This document shows, in pieces, positions 44,530 to 54,232 of a DNA stretch of 64,000 nt. Below the pieces are notes generated by a model that was not told the DNA's origin, did not search any database, and saw only the letters and a list, made by a program, of their open reading frames with translations. The translations under genes were made by a program, and so were the position numbers. The DNA lies in assembly GCA_016873095.1 (NCBI GenBank), contig VGYC01000013.1, positions 1 to 64,000 of the forward strand, in the 5' to 3' direction. The stretch's first letter is position 1. Every line of letters starts with the position of its first letter. This stretch comes from Planctomycetota bacterium. GTDB lineage: Bacteria > Planctomycetota > Planctomycetia > Gemmatales > Gemmataceae.

Positions 44530-46314
44530 CTACTTGGCGTCCAGAATCATCACGCCATCCCAGCCGGCCGGCGGCTTGTGCTGGTGTCGGGCCATGAATG
44601 CTTGCAACACTTCGGACGGCCCATCCTGGGAGAGTCGTTCAAGCAGCGCCTGAGCGTCGGACCAGCGGCCGGCCAGGAAGGCGTCCAAAGCGGCCTCGTA
44701 ATCGCGGCGATCGCGCTCGTGCATTGTCCCCGGCTCGACGGCCGGCGGCAGCAGTTCGCAGACCTGCACCGTGCGGGACATTCCGTACGGCCGCAACGTC
44801 GCCAGCCGTCGGCAGCGCGACCAGTGGGCATGCCGGGCGCTATCCAGCACGCGCGCGGCGTTCTCGTCGAGCAGGATCGACACCTTGAAGAACTTGGTCA
44901 ACGATTCCAGCCGCGACGCAAGGTTGACGACCGGCCCGAAGACGCCGACCTTGAACTGATCCGGCGTCCCGAGGCGGCCGGCGACGGCCGTGCCATGCGC
45001 GATGCCGATGCCGCACGAGAAGCCGTGCAACGGATGGCCCGGTTGCTGAGCGGCGCGCTGAAAATCGCGGCGGATGCCAAGCGCGGCGCGGGCGGCTTGC
45101 TCCACCTGGCCGGCACTGTCGAGCGGCCAGCCCCAGAAACCCATCGCCGCATCTCCCTGGAAATCGCCGATCACGCCGTCCTTGTCGATGATGTTGGTCG
45201 TCATGATGCACAGGGCTTCGCTGACCCGCTTCCAGATTTCGGGCAGCTCCCGGTCGGCGTCCTCGGCGATGCGGCAGGAGCCGCGCAGATCGCACATCAG
45301 CACCGTGACCTCGGTCTGCTTCGGCCGCAGCACCTCGTCGATGTCTCTCTCGGCAAGGGCGGCCAGCACCGGCCGGGACAGGAAACGCTCAAGCGTGGTC
45401 CGCCTTTTCTGCAGGTCGCGAACCTGGCGTAACGAGCCAAAGATGTCCCCAACCAGTTCCGCGAACTTGAGGTCGTTCTTCTGGCGGTCTTGCGTGGTCA
45501 GCCGGGTGATGTCCTCGCGATTGCGGCCGGTCACGTACAGCCCCCAGTCCGGTGCCGGTTCGTCGGGCAGCGGCGCGCAGATGGCCCAGTTGAAACTCAT
45601 GTTGACGGTGAACGATACGGAGCTGTCCGCCCCCTGGTCGTTGCCCCAGCAATGCAACACGCTTTGCCGGCGGCGGCGAATGGCGTTGGTGATCAGCCGA
45701 CGGCTGAACTGAACTTCCGTCGGCAGACCGTCACGGCGAAGCTGCCGGCGCAGAACGATGTGCTCCTTGCCGTCGGCATCGGGCTCGATGCAAACGACGG
45801 CGGCGGCATCGGCGCGCGGGATGCCTTGCAACAGCGCTTCCAGCACCCGTTTCTCGAAATCCTCATCGCTGGGTGAATAGCGGATCATGCCCGGCAGGGC
45901 GGACAACACCTCGATGCGCTCGTCGGCATCGACATACTTGACCTGATCAAGCTCCTGGCGAGTGCAGGTCAGTTCGAGCTGCGGCGCCGGCATTTCGCTG
46001 GGCGTGGAGGGAGCATCGTCCTGCAAGGCGAAGGTCGTATTGCCGATGACGAACTGATCGCCGACCACCATGGTGAACTCGTCGGCCGGCATGCCGCCGA
46101 AGTAGATCCGATTGATGGCCCGGGCTTCCTTGCGGACGAGCAGCTGGCCGTCGGTCCAGGTCAGGGTGGCGTGCCGGCCGGAGATCTGGCGGTCCCAGGG
46201 CACATCCCAGGCGCTCAGCTCGGCCTTGCGGCCGAGGGTGATCGGCGCCGCCGGCAGCGTGCGCCGCCAGCGCTTCTGCGGATCGTTGCCGGAATACGCC
46301 ACGAGTTCCGCCAT
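44530..46314 (-). CDS. FHA - GAF-like - class III nucleotide cyclase signalling protein
   Basis: A 594-residue cytoplasmic protein. The FHA-like domain (about residues 24-100: ITLGRKAELSAWDVPWDRQI, ISGRHATLTWTD) should bind phospho-threonine peptides. A GAF-like sensory domain occupies about 130-300. The class III cyclase domain starts near 335 (VTVLMCDLRGS) and carries both metal-binding Asp positions (CDLRGS and GDAAMGFWG) and the catalytic Asn-Arg pair in VVNLASRLES. The base-selecting Lys is replaced: the segment is GVIGDFQGD, with Asp where Lys normally stands. Whether it makes cAMP or cGMP therefore cannot be read from the sequence. Separate from neighbours; the protein kinase at 13.7 kb could in principle write the mark its FHA domain reads. 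Confidence 0.85.
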   Translation of the reverse strand: MAELVAYSGNDPQKRWRRTLPAAPITLGRKAELSAWDVPWDRQISGRHATLTWTDGQLLVRKEARAINRIYFGGMPADEFTMVVGDQFVIGNTTFALQDDAPSTPSEMPAPQLELTCTRQELDQVKYVDADERIEVLSALPGMIRYSPSDEDFEKRVLEALLQGIPRADAAAVVCIEPDADGKEHIVLRRQLRRDGLPTEVQFSRRLITNAIRRRRQSVLHCWGNDQGADSSVSFTVNMSFNWAICAPLPDEPAPDWGLYVTGRNREDITRLTTQDRQKNDLKFAELVGDIFGSLRQVRDLQKRRTTLERFLSRPVLAALAERDIDEVLRPKQTEVTVLMCDLRGSCRIAEDADRELPEIWKRVSEALCIMTTNIIDKDGVIGDFQGDAAMGFWGWPLDSAGQVEQAARAALGIRRDFQRAAQQPGHPLHGFSCGIGIAHGTAVAGRLGTPDQFKVGVFGPVVNLASRLESLTKFFKVSILLDENAARVLDSARHAHWSRCRRLATLRPYGMSRTVQVCELLPPAVEPGTMHERDRRDYEAALDAFLAGRWSDAQALLERLSQDGPSEVLQAFMARHQHKPPAGWDGVMILDAK

Positions 46315-46503
46315 CAGATAAGCTCCTGGTTGGCTGCTGTCCGCGACGCGGTGCCCTCGAAGTTTATTCTAGCGAGGCACAAAGAACTCCGACAGAAGCT
46401 CTGGGACCGGCCGTCGAAAGTCTCGGAAGAAAAAACTATCCTTGCCCGTCATCCGTCGTTACACTTGGCTTAGTGGGTAGTCGAAGGTGATGAGGGGAAT
46501 GCC

Positions 46504-47901
46504 ATGACTGGCTTGAAATTGAACTGGGGACGGAAAGTTGCGGCGGCAGCAGTTTGCGCGGTCCTGGTGTGGGCGACGCCGGCACTGCAGGCGGCGTGCT
46601 GCTATTTCTCGGCCAAGAATGCGGACATCTTGCAGCCGGCCCAGAAAGTTTTCATCACCTGGGACCCGGTCAAGAAGATGGAGAGCTTCACCGTGCAGCC
46701 GAAGTTCGAGGGCAACGCCCAGGACTTCGGGATGGTGATCCCGACGCCGTCGCAGCCAAAGCTGCATGAGATGCCGCGTGACTTCTTCAAGCAGCTTGCC
46801 GTGTACAGCATCATGAAGAAGCGGGAGTTTCCGCATTCGAAGCTGTTGCCGCAGCGCGAATTCGCGCGGCTGGCGCAGAACGCCATGCGGGCAGATCGCG
46901 ATGGTCGCGGCGAGGGCAAGGCCGCGCCGCGACCCAACAGCGTCGTCGTCCTCGAGGCCGGAGTCGTGGGCTCCCTGGACTACAAGATCATCTCGGCGGA
47001 CAGGGCCGACGATCTGTTCGGCTGGCTCAAGGACAACAAGTATCACTTCGCCGGCGACGAGGCCACGCTCAACCATTACATCCAGAAGAAGTGGCTGTTC
47101 ACGGTCATGAAGATCGACACCATGCAGATGAAGAAGAACAAGGACGGCAGCTTCTCCGGCGACGTGACGCCGACGCGCTTCCAGTTCTCGTCCGACAGGC
47201 TGGTCTATCCGCTCAAGATCACGCAGATCTCGGTGAAGGACAAGACGGAAGCTCTGTTCTATGTGCAGGCGCCGTTCAAGGTCGATCTGCCTGGCGACAT
47301 GAGCTACAAGTATACGTGGCTGCCGATGTTGCAGGCGGCGTCGGGTTGCACTCCAGGCGGCTTGCCGGGCCGTTGCGGGGACTGGCTGCAAGCCATCAAC
47401 CCGCAGATTCCGCCGATCTTGCAGCGCGGGCAAAACCTCGGCTTCAACTTCGTTGCTGGGCGGCGCCCGCAGCCTAACAAGGAAGGGCACATCCCCACGA
47501 CGATGGAATGGGCCCGCAGGCTGACGGTCGACGATATCAAGATTCTCCAGGGCCGGGCTCCATACAGCGAGAAGATCCCGGACGTGGACGAGGGCTTCAC
47601 GCCGGCGGATGTCAAGGACCCGCAGCGCTCCGCAGCGGTCATCAAGGTCATCCAGGCGCGGCTGGCCAGGGCCCGACAGGAACGGCCCTTCGGCTACCGC
47701 GTGCGCGAAGCCCCCGCGGACGACGTCAAGAACCTGCGCCACCTGGCCGGCCACCTGGAGGAAGGCAAGTTCATCACCAAGTTCCGCAAGATCTTCGCCC
47801 GCGACGAGATGAACGATGATCTGTTGATCGTAGCCGCCCGCGAGGGCAACCAGGAGGACTTTTCCGAGTACCAGGAGATCTTGCCGACCTCGCCCCCGTG
47901 A
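46504..47901 (+). CDS. Secreted DUF2330 protein
   Basis: A 465-residue exported protein. The signal peptide (about residues 1-30, ending LQAACC) leads into the DUF2330 start, CCYFSAKNADILQPAQKVFI, in which the Cys-Cys is typical. The family also shows FGMVIPTPSQPKLHEMP and, in the second half, ALFYVQAPFKVDLPGDMSYK. Function is unknown; members are found mainly in planctomycetes and other large-genome bacteria. GAGGGGAATGCC precedes the ATG at a good distance. A dispersed repeat (family B) and a terminator hairpin follow. Confidence 0.85.
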   Translation: MTGLKLNWGRKVAAAAVCAVLVWATPALQAACCYFSAKNADILQPAQKVFITWDPVKKMESFTVQPKFEGNAQDFGMVIPTPSQPKLHEMPRDFFKQLAVYSIMKKREFPHSKLLPQREFARLAQNAMRADRDGRGEGKAAPRPNSVVVLEAGVVGSLDYKIISADRADDLFGWLKDNKYHFAGDEATLNHYIQKKWLFTVMKIDTMQMKKNKDGSFSGDVTPTRFQFSSDRLVYPLKITQISVKDKTEALFYVQAPFKVDLPGDMSYKYTWLPMLQAASGCTPGGLPGRCGDWLQAINPQIPPILQRGQNLGFNFVAGRRPQPNKEGHIPTTMEWARRLTVDDIKILQGRAPYSEKIPDVDEGFTPADVKDPQRSAAVIKVIQARLARARQERPFGYRVREAPADDVKNLRHLAGHLEEGKFITKFRKIFARDEMNDDLLIVAAREGNQEDFSEYQEILPTSPP

Positions 47902-47917
47902 TCTCGATGATTCAAAA

Positions 47918-47943
47918 CGGCTCGGCAGGAGCCTCGCCCTCCC
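47918..47943. repeat. Dispersed repeat, family B, intergenic copy
   Basis: 26-base copy of the element that forms the 29-bp inverted repeat in the giant gene; here a single arm, starting 16 bases after the DUF2330 stop. Confidence 0.8.
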
Positions 47944-47997
47944 AAGTTTGGCTGGCCCTGCCCTGCATCGCCCGCGCTAATCCTGAAGCTCAATGTG

Positions 47998-48027
47998 CCG
48001 CTTGCGGTTTCGCACCGCAAGCGGTTT
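47998..48027 (+). terminator. Hairpin terminator after DUF2330 gene
   Basis: Perfect 11-bp inverted repeat (47998-48008 and 48014-48024, CCGCTTGCGGT) with a five-base loop, followed by TTT. It also lies in the 5' leader of the HEAT-repeat gene (24 bases before its start), so it could influence that gene. Confidence 0.7.
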
Positions 48028-48050
48028 CACCTATTGAAGGAAGCCATGTC

Positions 48051-50645
48051 ATGAAGAAGATGCGCATCGTTGCGGCATTCGCGTTGCTGGCGGCCCTGCT
48101 GTCCTCTGTTCAGGCGCAGCCGGCAGCGGAACCCAAGGAGAAGATTGATCCGCAAGAACAACTCGCCGGACTGCTGAAGGAGTTGAGCTCCGCCGAGGGA
48201 AATGAGCGGGTCCAGGCCATCGTCGCGCTGGCGGACTTTGGCCCCAAGGCCAAGGACGCCGTACCCGACCTCATCAAGGCGCTGAAGGAGAACGATGAGG
48301 ACGTACGCCTGAATGCCGCCATCACGCTCGGCAAGATCGGCAAGGCGGCCGTCGGCGAGTTGACAGAGTTGCTGCCTTCGGAGAATGAGGACGTGCGATT
48401 CTATTCGGTGTGGGCCCTGGGCTGGATCGGAGCCGACGCCAAGGCCGCAGCACCGGCGGTAATCCGGGCCCTGGCGGACAAGAGCGAGGGTGTGCGGCGC
48501 AAGGCAGCTTTCGCGCTGGGCCGCATCGCACCGGACCCGGAGACGGCAGTGCCCGCGCTGATCAATGCGCTGGATGACAAGCAAGAGGACGTTTGCCAGG
48601 CCGCCGCCGACGGACTCTCGAAAATCGGAGCACCGGCCGTGAAAGCCCTCATCGAAGCGCTGACCGGTCCGGAAAAGGTGCGACAGCATGCCGCCAATGC
48701 GCTGGGCGAGATTGGCCCGGATGCCAAGGCCGCCATCCCCGCGTTGAAGGAATTGCTGCTCGCTGACAAGAACACGATCCCGGTCATGACCTCACAGGCC
48801 ATGGCCAAGATCGGCAAGGAGGCGATTCCCGCCCTGGTCGCTGTGCTCAAGGATGAGCGCCCGGCAGTGCGCATGGCGGGCCTCGAGGGCCTGTCCAAGA
48901 TCGGCGCGCCGGCCGTCGGGCATCTGGTGGATGCTCTCGGCGACAAGCGCGTGGACATGCGCCGCTATGCCGCCCAGTTGCTGGGCCCGATGCGTATCGG
49001 CGACAAGATGGTCGTGCTCGCTCTTGCGTTCGCGATCAAGGACAAGGACGAACAGGTACGGCAGATGTCCCTGAGCGCGCTGCAGCAACTCGGGCCGGCC
49101 GGCAAGCTTGCGGCTCCCTACCTGCAGAAAGCACTGGCCGACGCGGATTTCAACGTGCGCCAGCAAGCCTTCTTCACGCTGCAAAGCATGGGCGAGGACC
49201 CGCGGCCCGGCCTGATCAAGGCGCTGGGCAGCAAGGACGCGACCATTCAGATCAACACCGCGGCGCTCATGGTGTCCGTCAATGTTGAGCCTGAGACAGC
49301 CGTCCCATACCTGCTGGACGGCTTGAAGAACAAGGATCTGGGACTGCGCATGCAGGCCGCCTTCGCGCTCGCGCAATCACGCCGCGAATCGGACAAGGTT
49401 GTGCCCATCCTCACCGAGGGCCTCAAGCATGAGCGCGTCAGCGTTCGCCAGCAGGCCGTCAACGGCCTGTCGATGCTGGGCAACCAGGCACAATCCGCAG
49501 CGCCGATGCTCGTTGACGCGCTCAAGGACAAGGACACGAATATCCGCCAGCAAGCCGTCTACGCGCTGCAGAATGTACGCGGCGATCCGGAGATTGTCGT
49601 TCCCGCGTTGGCCAAACTGCTCAAGGACAAGGAGTCGAGCGTGCGCCAGGCCGTGGTGCAGAGCCTGTGGCCGCACGGCAGCAAGGCCATGCCGCTGATT
49701 CTTGAGGCCATCAAGGACAAGGACCAGAGCGTGCGTCAGCAAGCGGTGTATTCGCTGCAGAATCTGCAAGGCGCGGATCTCAAGACCGCCCTGCCCATCC
49801 TGGTGGACTTGCTCAAGACGGACAGCGTCAACGTGCGCCAGGGTGCCATCCACGTCATGGCGCGCATCGGCGCGCCGGCGCTGCCGCACATGATGGAAGC
49901 ACTGAAGAACAAGGAGCCGAACGTGCGCTGGATGGCGGCGATGCACTTGCGCAATTTCGGCGAGGCCGCCAAGAAGGCCATGCCGACGCTCGTGGAAATG
50001 GTGAGCACCGACAAGGACCCCAATGCTCGCATCCACGCCGCCTATGCCCTGGCCAGCATGGGCGAAGTGGGCATCGGCAAGCTCGTCGGCGTCATCAAGG
50101 ATGAGAACAGCGAGGAGGTTCGCGCATCCGCCATGCAGGCTCTGATGAACTTCGGCAATCGTTCCAAGGCGACGCTGCCGGTGTTCATCGATGCCCTGAA
50201 GGACAAGTCGCCGCGCATTCGCTGGACCGCCGCCCAGGGGCTATCGCAGATGGGGACCAACGCCAGGGCAGCGGTTCCCGCCCTGGCGGAGGCACTCAAG
50301 GACAAGCATACCACCGTGCGCGACAACGCCAGCTTCGCGCTCATCAACATCGGCCCGGACGGCTATCCGCCGCTGTTCAAGAGCCTGTCCATCAAGGACA
50401 GCAACTATCGTCAGAATGTGTTGCAAAACCTGGTCAACCGCCGCGCCGGCGACAAGGACGCGGTACCGGTCCTCATCACCTGCCTCAAGGACAAGAACGC
50501 CCAGGTGCGCTGGCTGGCCTGCCAGCTGCTCGGCAACATCGGCCCGGACGCCCGCGCTGCCGTACAGGCGCTCAAAGCAGCCAGCAACGACAGCAACCAG
50601 ACCGTCCGCCAGCAAGCCCAGGCAGCCTTGAAGCGGATTGAATGA
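48051..50645 (+). CDS. Secreted HEAT-repeat protein
   Basis: An 864-residue protein made almost entirely of HEAT/PBS-lyase-like repeats after a signal peptide (about residues 1-23). At least twenty units of about 37-39 residues are recognisable, each with a DVRxxAAxALGxIG-like centre (VRRKAAFALGRIAPD, VRQQAVYALQNVRGD, VRWMAAMHLRNFGEA). It should form a long superhelical scaffold for protein binding outside the cytoplasm. The ATG at 48051 is chosen in front of the signal peptide; an upstream open frame includes repeat sequence and the hairpin, so it is not coding. AAGGA lies ten bases before the start. Codons for repeated motifs are themselves repetitive. Confidence 0.88.
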   Translation: MKKMRIVAAFALLAALLSSVQAQPAAEPKEKIDPQEQLAGLLKELSSAEGNERVQAIVALADFGPKAKDAVPDLIKALKENDEDVRLNAAITLGKIGKAAVGELTELLPSENEDVRFYSVWALGWIGADAKAAAPAVIRALADKSEGVRRKAAFALGRIAPDPETAVPALINALDDKQEDVCQAAADGLSKIGAPAVKALIEALTGPEKVRQHAANALGEIGPDAKAAIPALKELLLADKNTIPVMTSQAMAKIGKEAIPALVAVLKDERPAVRMAGLEGLSKIGAPAVGHLVDALGDKRVDMRRYAAQLLGPMRIGDKMVVLALAFAIKDKDEQVRQMSLSALQQLGPAGKLAAPYLQKALADADFNVRQQAFFTLQSMGEDPRPGLIKALGSKDATIQINTAALMVSVNVEPETAVPYLLDGLKNKDLGLRMQAAFALAQSRRESDKVVPILTEGLKHERVSVRQQAVNGLSMLGNQAQSAAPMLVDALKDKDTNIRQQAVYALQNVRGDPEIVVPALAKLLKDKESSVRQAVVQSLWPHGSKAMPLILEAIKDKDQSVRQQAVYSLQNLQGADLKTALPILVDLLKTDSVNVRQGAIHVMARIGAPALPHMMEALKNKEPNVRWMAAMHLRNFGEAAKKAMPTLVEMVSTDKDPNARIHAAYALASMGEVGIGKLVGVIKDENSEEVRASAMQALMNFGNRSKATLPVFIDALKDKSPRIRWTAAQGLSQMGTNARAAVPALAEALKDKHTTVRDNASFALINIGPDGYPPLFKSLSIKDSNYRQNVLQNLVNRRAGDKDAVPVLITCLKDKNAQVRWLACQLLGNIGPDARAAVQALKAASNDSNQTVRQQAQAALKRIE

Positions 50646-50657
50646 CCCATCGCTTCT

Positions 50658-50731
50658 GTTTACATTTCGCGCTCGGTGGCTGTCACGCTGTCACGTGGCC
50701 GCGTGCGGGCGACCGAGCGCGAAACGTAAAC
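50658..50731. repeat. Long imperfect palindrome after the HEAT-repeat gene
   Basis: Arms 50658-50677 and 50712-50731 match as reverse complements at 19 of 20 positions (GTTTACATTTCGCGCTCGGT), with 34 bases between. Located between the HEAT gene stop and the dxr start. It may act as a terminator and looks like a mobile palindromic element. Confidence 0.7.
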
Positions 50732-50779
50732 CGGCTTCGACTTGCGGCAATTCCCCATCCGCGAATAGAATAGCGGCTC

Positions 50780-51979
50780 ATGACACTCGTCACCGAAAGA
50801 CCGCTGTCTGCTCGCCGCCGCGTGGTCGTTCTCGGCTCGACCGGATCCATCGGCAAGAGCTGCCTGGATGTGATTTCTCATCTGGAAGATCGCCTGCAAG
50901 CCGTTGGCCTCAGCGCGCATTCCAACTGGGAGATGCTGCAGGCCCAGGCGGAAAAGCATCAGCCCCGCTGGATCGCCGTCACCGATGCCACGCTGGCGAA
51001 TCGCCTCGGGGAATGGAATCAGCAGACGCGCGTCCTCCGCGGCGTGGACGGCATCCACACCATGGTCACCGATCCGGAGGTGGACGTGGTGGTGACGGCC
51101 ATCGTCGGCTCCGCCGGGCTCATCGGCACATGGGCGGCCCTGGAAGCGGGCAAGACGATTGCGGTGGCGAACAAGGAGACGCTGGTCATGGCTGGGCCGC
51201 TGGTCATGGACCTGGCGGCGCGCAAGAACGTCGCCGTGTTGCCGGTGGACAGCGAGCATAGTGCGATCTTTCAGGCGATGCACGGGGGCAAGCGCGAGGA
51301 AGTTTCGCGCGTCGTGCTGACGGCCAGCGGCGGTCCGTTTCGCGGCCGGCGCCAGGCCGACCTGGCCGAGGTCACTCCCGATGAAGCGCTGCGTCACCCC
51401 ACCTGGCGCATGGGTCCGAAGATCACCATCGATTCCGCCACCTTGATGAACAAGGCCCTCGAGGTCATCGAGGCCCGCTGGCTCTTCGGCCTGGATCCCG
51501 AGCAAATCGAGGTGATCATTCATCCGGAGTCGGTAATCCACTCATTCGTGGAGTTTCGCGATGGTTCGGTGCTGGCACAGCTTTCGCCGCCGGACATGCG
51601 GCTTCCCATCCAGTATGCGTTGACGTATCCGGACCGGGTGTCCGGTCCGGCGCGGCGGCTCAAATGGGGCGAGCTTGGTGCGTGGACGTTTGAACAGCCG
51701 GATTTGGAGACGTTTCCGGCCCTAGAATTGGGATACGAGGTGGCGCGGCGCGGCGGCACCTGCGGCGCGGTCTTCAACGCCGCCAACGAAGAGGCGGTCA
51801 ACCGCTTCCTCGCCGGGCAGATCGCCTTTCTTGACATTGCCCGGGCGTGCCGCGATGTGCTTTTCAATCACGATTTCAGCCCCCAGCCCAGCCTGGCCGA
51901 ACTGGCCGACTGCGATCGCTGGGCCCGACAGGAGGTAGCGCGTTGGATAGCCAAAAAAACCTGCACGATCCCCATATGA
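50780..51979 (+). CDS. dxr: 1-deoxy-D-xylulose-5-phosphate reductoisomerase
   Basis: A 399-residue DXR. It rearranges and reduces 1-deoxy-D-xylulose 5-phosphate to 2-C-methyl-D-erythritol 4-phosphate with NADPH, the second step of the MEP isoprenoid pathway. NADPH-binding motif GSTGSIG (19-25), VANKETLVMAG, metal-binding VDSEHSAIFQ, substrate-binding ASGGPFRGR, KITIDSATLMNKALEVIEAR and HPESVIHSFVEF are all present. The stop TGA (51977-51979) overlaps the ATG of rseP by three of the four bases ATGA, so the two genes are translationally coupled. Confidence 0.97.
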   Translation: MTLVTERPLSARRRVVVLGSTGSIGKSCLDVISHLEDRLQAVGLSAHSNWEMLQAQAEKHQPRWIAVTDATLANRLGEWNQQTRVLRGVDGIHTMVTDPEVDVVVTAIVGSAGLIGTWAALEAGKTIAVANKETLVMAGPLVMDLAARKNVAVLPVDSEHSAIFQAMHGGKREEVSRVVLTASGGPFRGRRQADLAEVTPDEALRHPTWRMGPKITIDSATLMNKALEVIEARWLFGLDPEQIEVIIHPESVIHSFVEFRDGSVLAQLSPPDMRLPIQYALTYPDRVSGPARRLKWGELGAWTFEQPDLETFPALELGYEVARRGGTCGAVFNAANEEAVNRFLAGQIAFLDIARACRDVLFNHDFSPQPSLAELADCDRWARQEVARWIAKKTCTIPI

Positions 51980-54225
51980 ACGGTAACATGGCTGCGGTTC
52001 CGCCGGTCCCGCCCGCGCCCCCGACGGCGACGGATCCTGAGCCGGAACCTGGCTTTCGCCAATGGCTGGAGCGCAACGGCTTCTCACTGGTCGTGGTCGG
52101 CGCCTTGCTGGTCTTCCTGTTCATGAAGTTCGACGGCACCGGTCTGTGGGCCATCGCCAAGGCGGCGCTCGGTCTGTCCTTCGTCGTCTTCATTCATGAG
52201 CTGGGGCACTTCCTGGTCGCCAAGTGGTGCGACGTGCACGTGACGGCGTTCAGCATCGGTTTCGGCCCGCCGATCCCCGGCTGCTGGTTCCAGTGGGGGG
52301 AAACCACCTACAAGCTCGCATTGTTTCCGCTGGGCGGCTATGTACAGATGGTCGGACAGGTGGACGGCGATGAGGGCAGCGACGGCAGCGAGGACGATCC
52401 GCGCTCGTATCGCAACAAGTCGGTTGGCCAGCGCATGGCCATCATCTCCGCTGGCGTGGTCATGAACGTGATCCTGGCGGTGATCTGCTTCATCGTGGTT
52501 TTCCAGGGACCGGGCAAGGATCGCCGCGCGGCAGTCATCGACAGCATCGAGGCGGGCTCGCCGGCAAGCACGAAGGGACTGCGCACCGGAGCGGTCATCA
52601 CCCAGGTCGGCGACTACAAGGATCCCTACTTCGAGAACCTGATGACCACGGTGATGGGGACCGTGCATGGCCAGCAGGTGCCGATGGTTTTCAAGCGTCC
52701 CCAGGACGCCGATCCAACTTCAATCGAGATCGAGCCGCGCTTGACGAGCAAGAATACCCGCCCGGTGATCGGCATCCTGCCGGCGCAGAGCCTTTCCCTG
52801 GAGCAGAGCCGGCTGGCGTCACCGACCTTCAAGCATCCGGTGACGCGGATGGGCGCGGCCGCGAAGGCCGAACCCCCATTCGAGTTCGATGATCGCATCA
52901 TTGCCACCACCGATCCGGACAATCCCAAGCAGATCAAGGACTTGCCACTCGACCCGCGCAAGAAGAACAGCGAGCAGCGCGATTACTTCGAGTTCGCGCG
53001 GCGCCTGAAACGGCTGGCCGGCAAGTCCATCGTCATTCGCGTCGAGCGCGGCAAGAAGACCGTGGACATCACGGTGCCGCCGACGTTTCATCACACCTTC
53101 GGCGCACGCCTGACCATGGGTGAGGTGACCGCGCTGCGCGAGAATGGGCCGGCGGCCACAGCAGGCATCCAGGCGCGTGACAAGGACAAGCGACTGCAAG
53201 GCGACATCATCCTGGGGGTCGAGGTCAACGGCAAGCCGTTGCAGAAGGGCGCCATCGATCCGTTGCGGCTGCCCTTTGATCTGCAGCAATGGGCAGATGC
53301 ACTCTACGCCAAGAAGTCAAACCCGAGCACCGAAGAGCGAACCGTCGTGCTGCGCGTGCGCCGTCACCGCACCCAGGCCGGCGCCCAGTTCAATGAAGAG
53401 AAGGTCAAGATCGTCTGGGACCATGATTGGCGTTTCGACCGGATCGTTCCATTCGTGTCCACCGCGCCGCTGGCCATACCGGAACTGGGTCTGGCCTTCC
53501 AGGTCAGGACGACCGTGGTGGCCGCCAACGCAGCGGCCGGCGGGGACGGTCTGCAGAAGGACGATGTGATCAAGAAGGTGCAATTCCACTACGCCGGTCC
53601 GGACGGAACGAAGAAGAGCGGTTCATGGGTCGATCTGGAGCCCGAGGAAATGGCGTGGGTGTTCTGGCAATTTCAGATGGCCGACACTCTGAAAGAAGTC
53701 AGCTTCGAGGTGCAGCGCGGCAAGGAGACCAAGGAAATCCTGGTGCAAACGTATGAAGACAAGGATTGGCCGTTGACCGATCGCGGCCTGGTGCTGTCGC
53801 CGGATGTCCGGAGGCAAAAGGCCGACAACATCTTCCAGGCCGTTGCCCTGGGCTTGCAGGACACTCATAACCTGATCACGCAGGTCTACCAGAACCTGCG
53901 CGGCATGGCGACCGGACGTATCTCCGTCAAGAACCTGGGCGGGCCGGTAATGATCGCCGAGGCCGCCTATCGCATTGCCGGCTACGATTTCTGGGAGTTC
54001 GTGTTTTTCATCGGCATGATCAGCGTCAACTTGGCGGTCATCAACTTCCTGCCGATCCCGGTGCTGGACGGCGGGCACATGGTGTTCCTGCTTTACGAGA
54101 AGATTCGCGGCAAGCCGGCATCGGAGGGCGTCCGCGTCGGCGCCACCTACGCCGGACTGGCGCTGATTCTCAGCATCATGATCTTTGTGCTCTACCAGGA
54201 CATCAGCCGGCTATTCCGCGGCTGA
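51976..54225 (+). CDS. rseP: RseP-type site-2 intramembrane metalloprotease
   Basis: A 749-residue site-2 protease homologue, which cuts membrane-anchored anti-sigma factors inside the membrane. The zinc motif FIHELGHFL (His74, Glu75, His78) lies in an early span, GFGPPIPG follows, and the second active-site motif NFLPIPVLDGGHM is near residue 695. It is about 300 residues longer than the Escherichia coli protein: between the two active-site spans there is an enlarged periplasmic part with several PDZ-like stretches. A Pro-rich cytoplasmic head (VPPVPPAPPTATDPEPEPG) precedes the first span. The ATG overlapping the dxr stop is chosen because downstream ATG codons would cut into the first span. 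Confidence 0.93.
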   Translation: MNGNMAAVPPVPPAPPTATDPEPEPGFRQWLERNGFSLVVVGALLVFLFMKFDGTGLWAIAKAALGLSFVVFIHELGHFLVAKWCDVHVTAFSIGFGPPIPGCWFQWGETTYKLALFPLGGYVQMVGQVDGDEGSDGSEDDPRSYRNKSVGQRMAIISAGVVMNVILAVICFIVVFQGPGKDRRAAVIDSIEAGSPASTKGLRTGAVITQVGDYKDPYFENLMTTVMGTVHGQQVPMVFKRPQDADPTSIEIEPRLTSKNTRPVIGILPAQSLSLEQSRLASPTFKHPVTRMGAAAKAEPPFEFDDRIIATTDPDNPKQIKDLPLDPRKKNSEQRDYFEFARRLKRLAGKSIVIRVERGKKTVDITVPPTFHHTFGARLTMGEVTALRENGPAATAGIQARDKDKRLQGDIILGVEVNGKPLQKGAIDPLRLPFDLQQWADALYAKKSNPSTEERTVVLRVRRHRTQAGAQFNEEKVKIVWDHDWRFDRIVPFVSTAPLAIPELGLAFQVRTTVVAANAAAGGDGLQKDDVIKKVQFHYAGPDGTKKSGSWVDLEPEEMAWVFWQFQMADTLKEVSFEVQRGKETKEILVQTYEDKDWPLTDRGLVLSPDVRRQKADNIFQAVALGLQDTHNLITQVYQNLRGMATGRISVKNLGGPVMIAEAAYRIAGYDFWEFVFFIGMISVNLAVINFLPIPVLDGGHMVFLLYEKIRGKPASEGVRVGATYAGLALILSIMIFVLYQDISRLFRG

Positions 54226-54232
54226 GAGAGGT

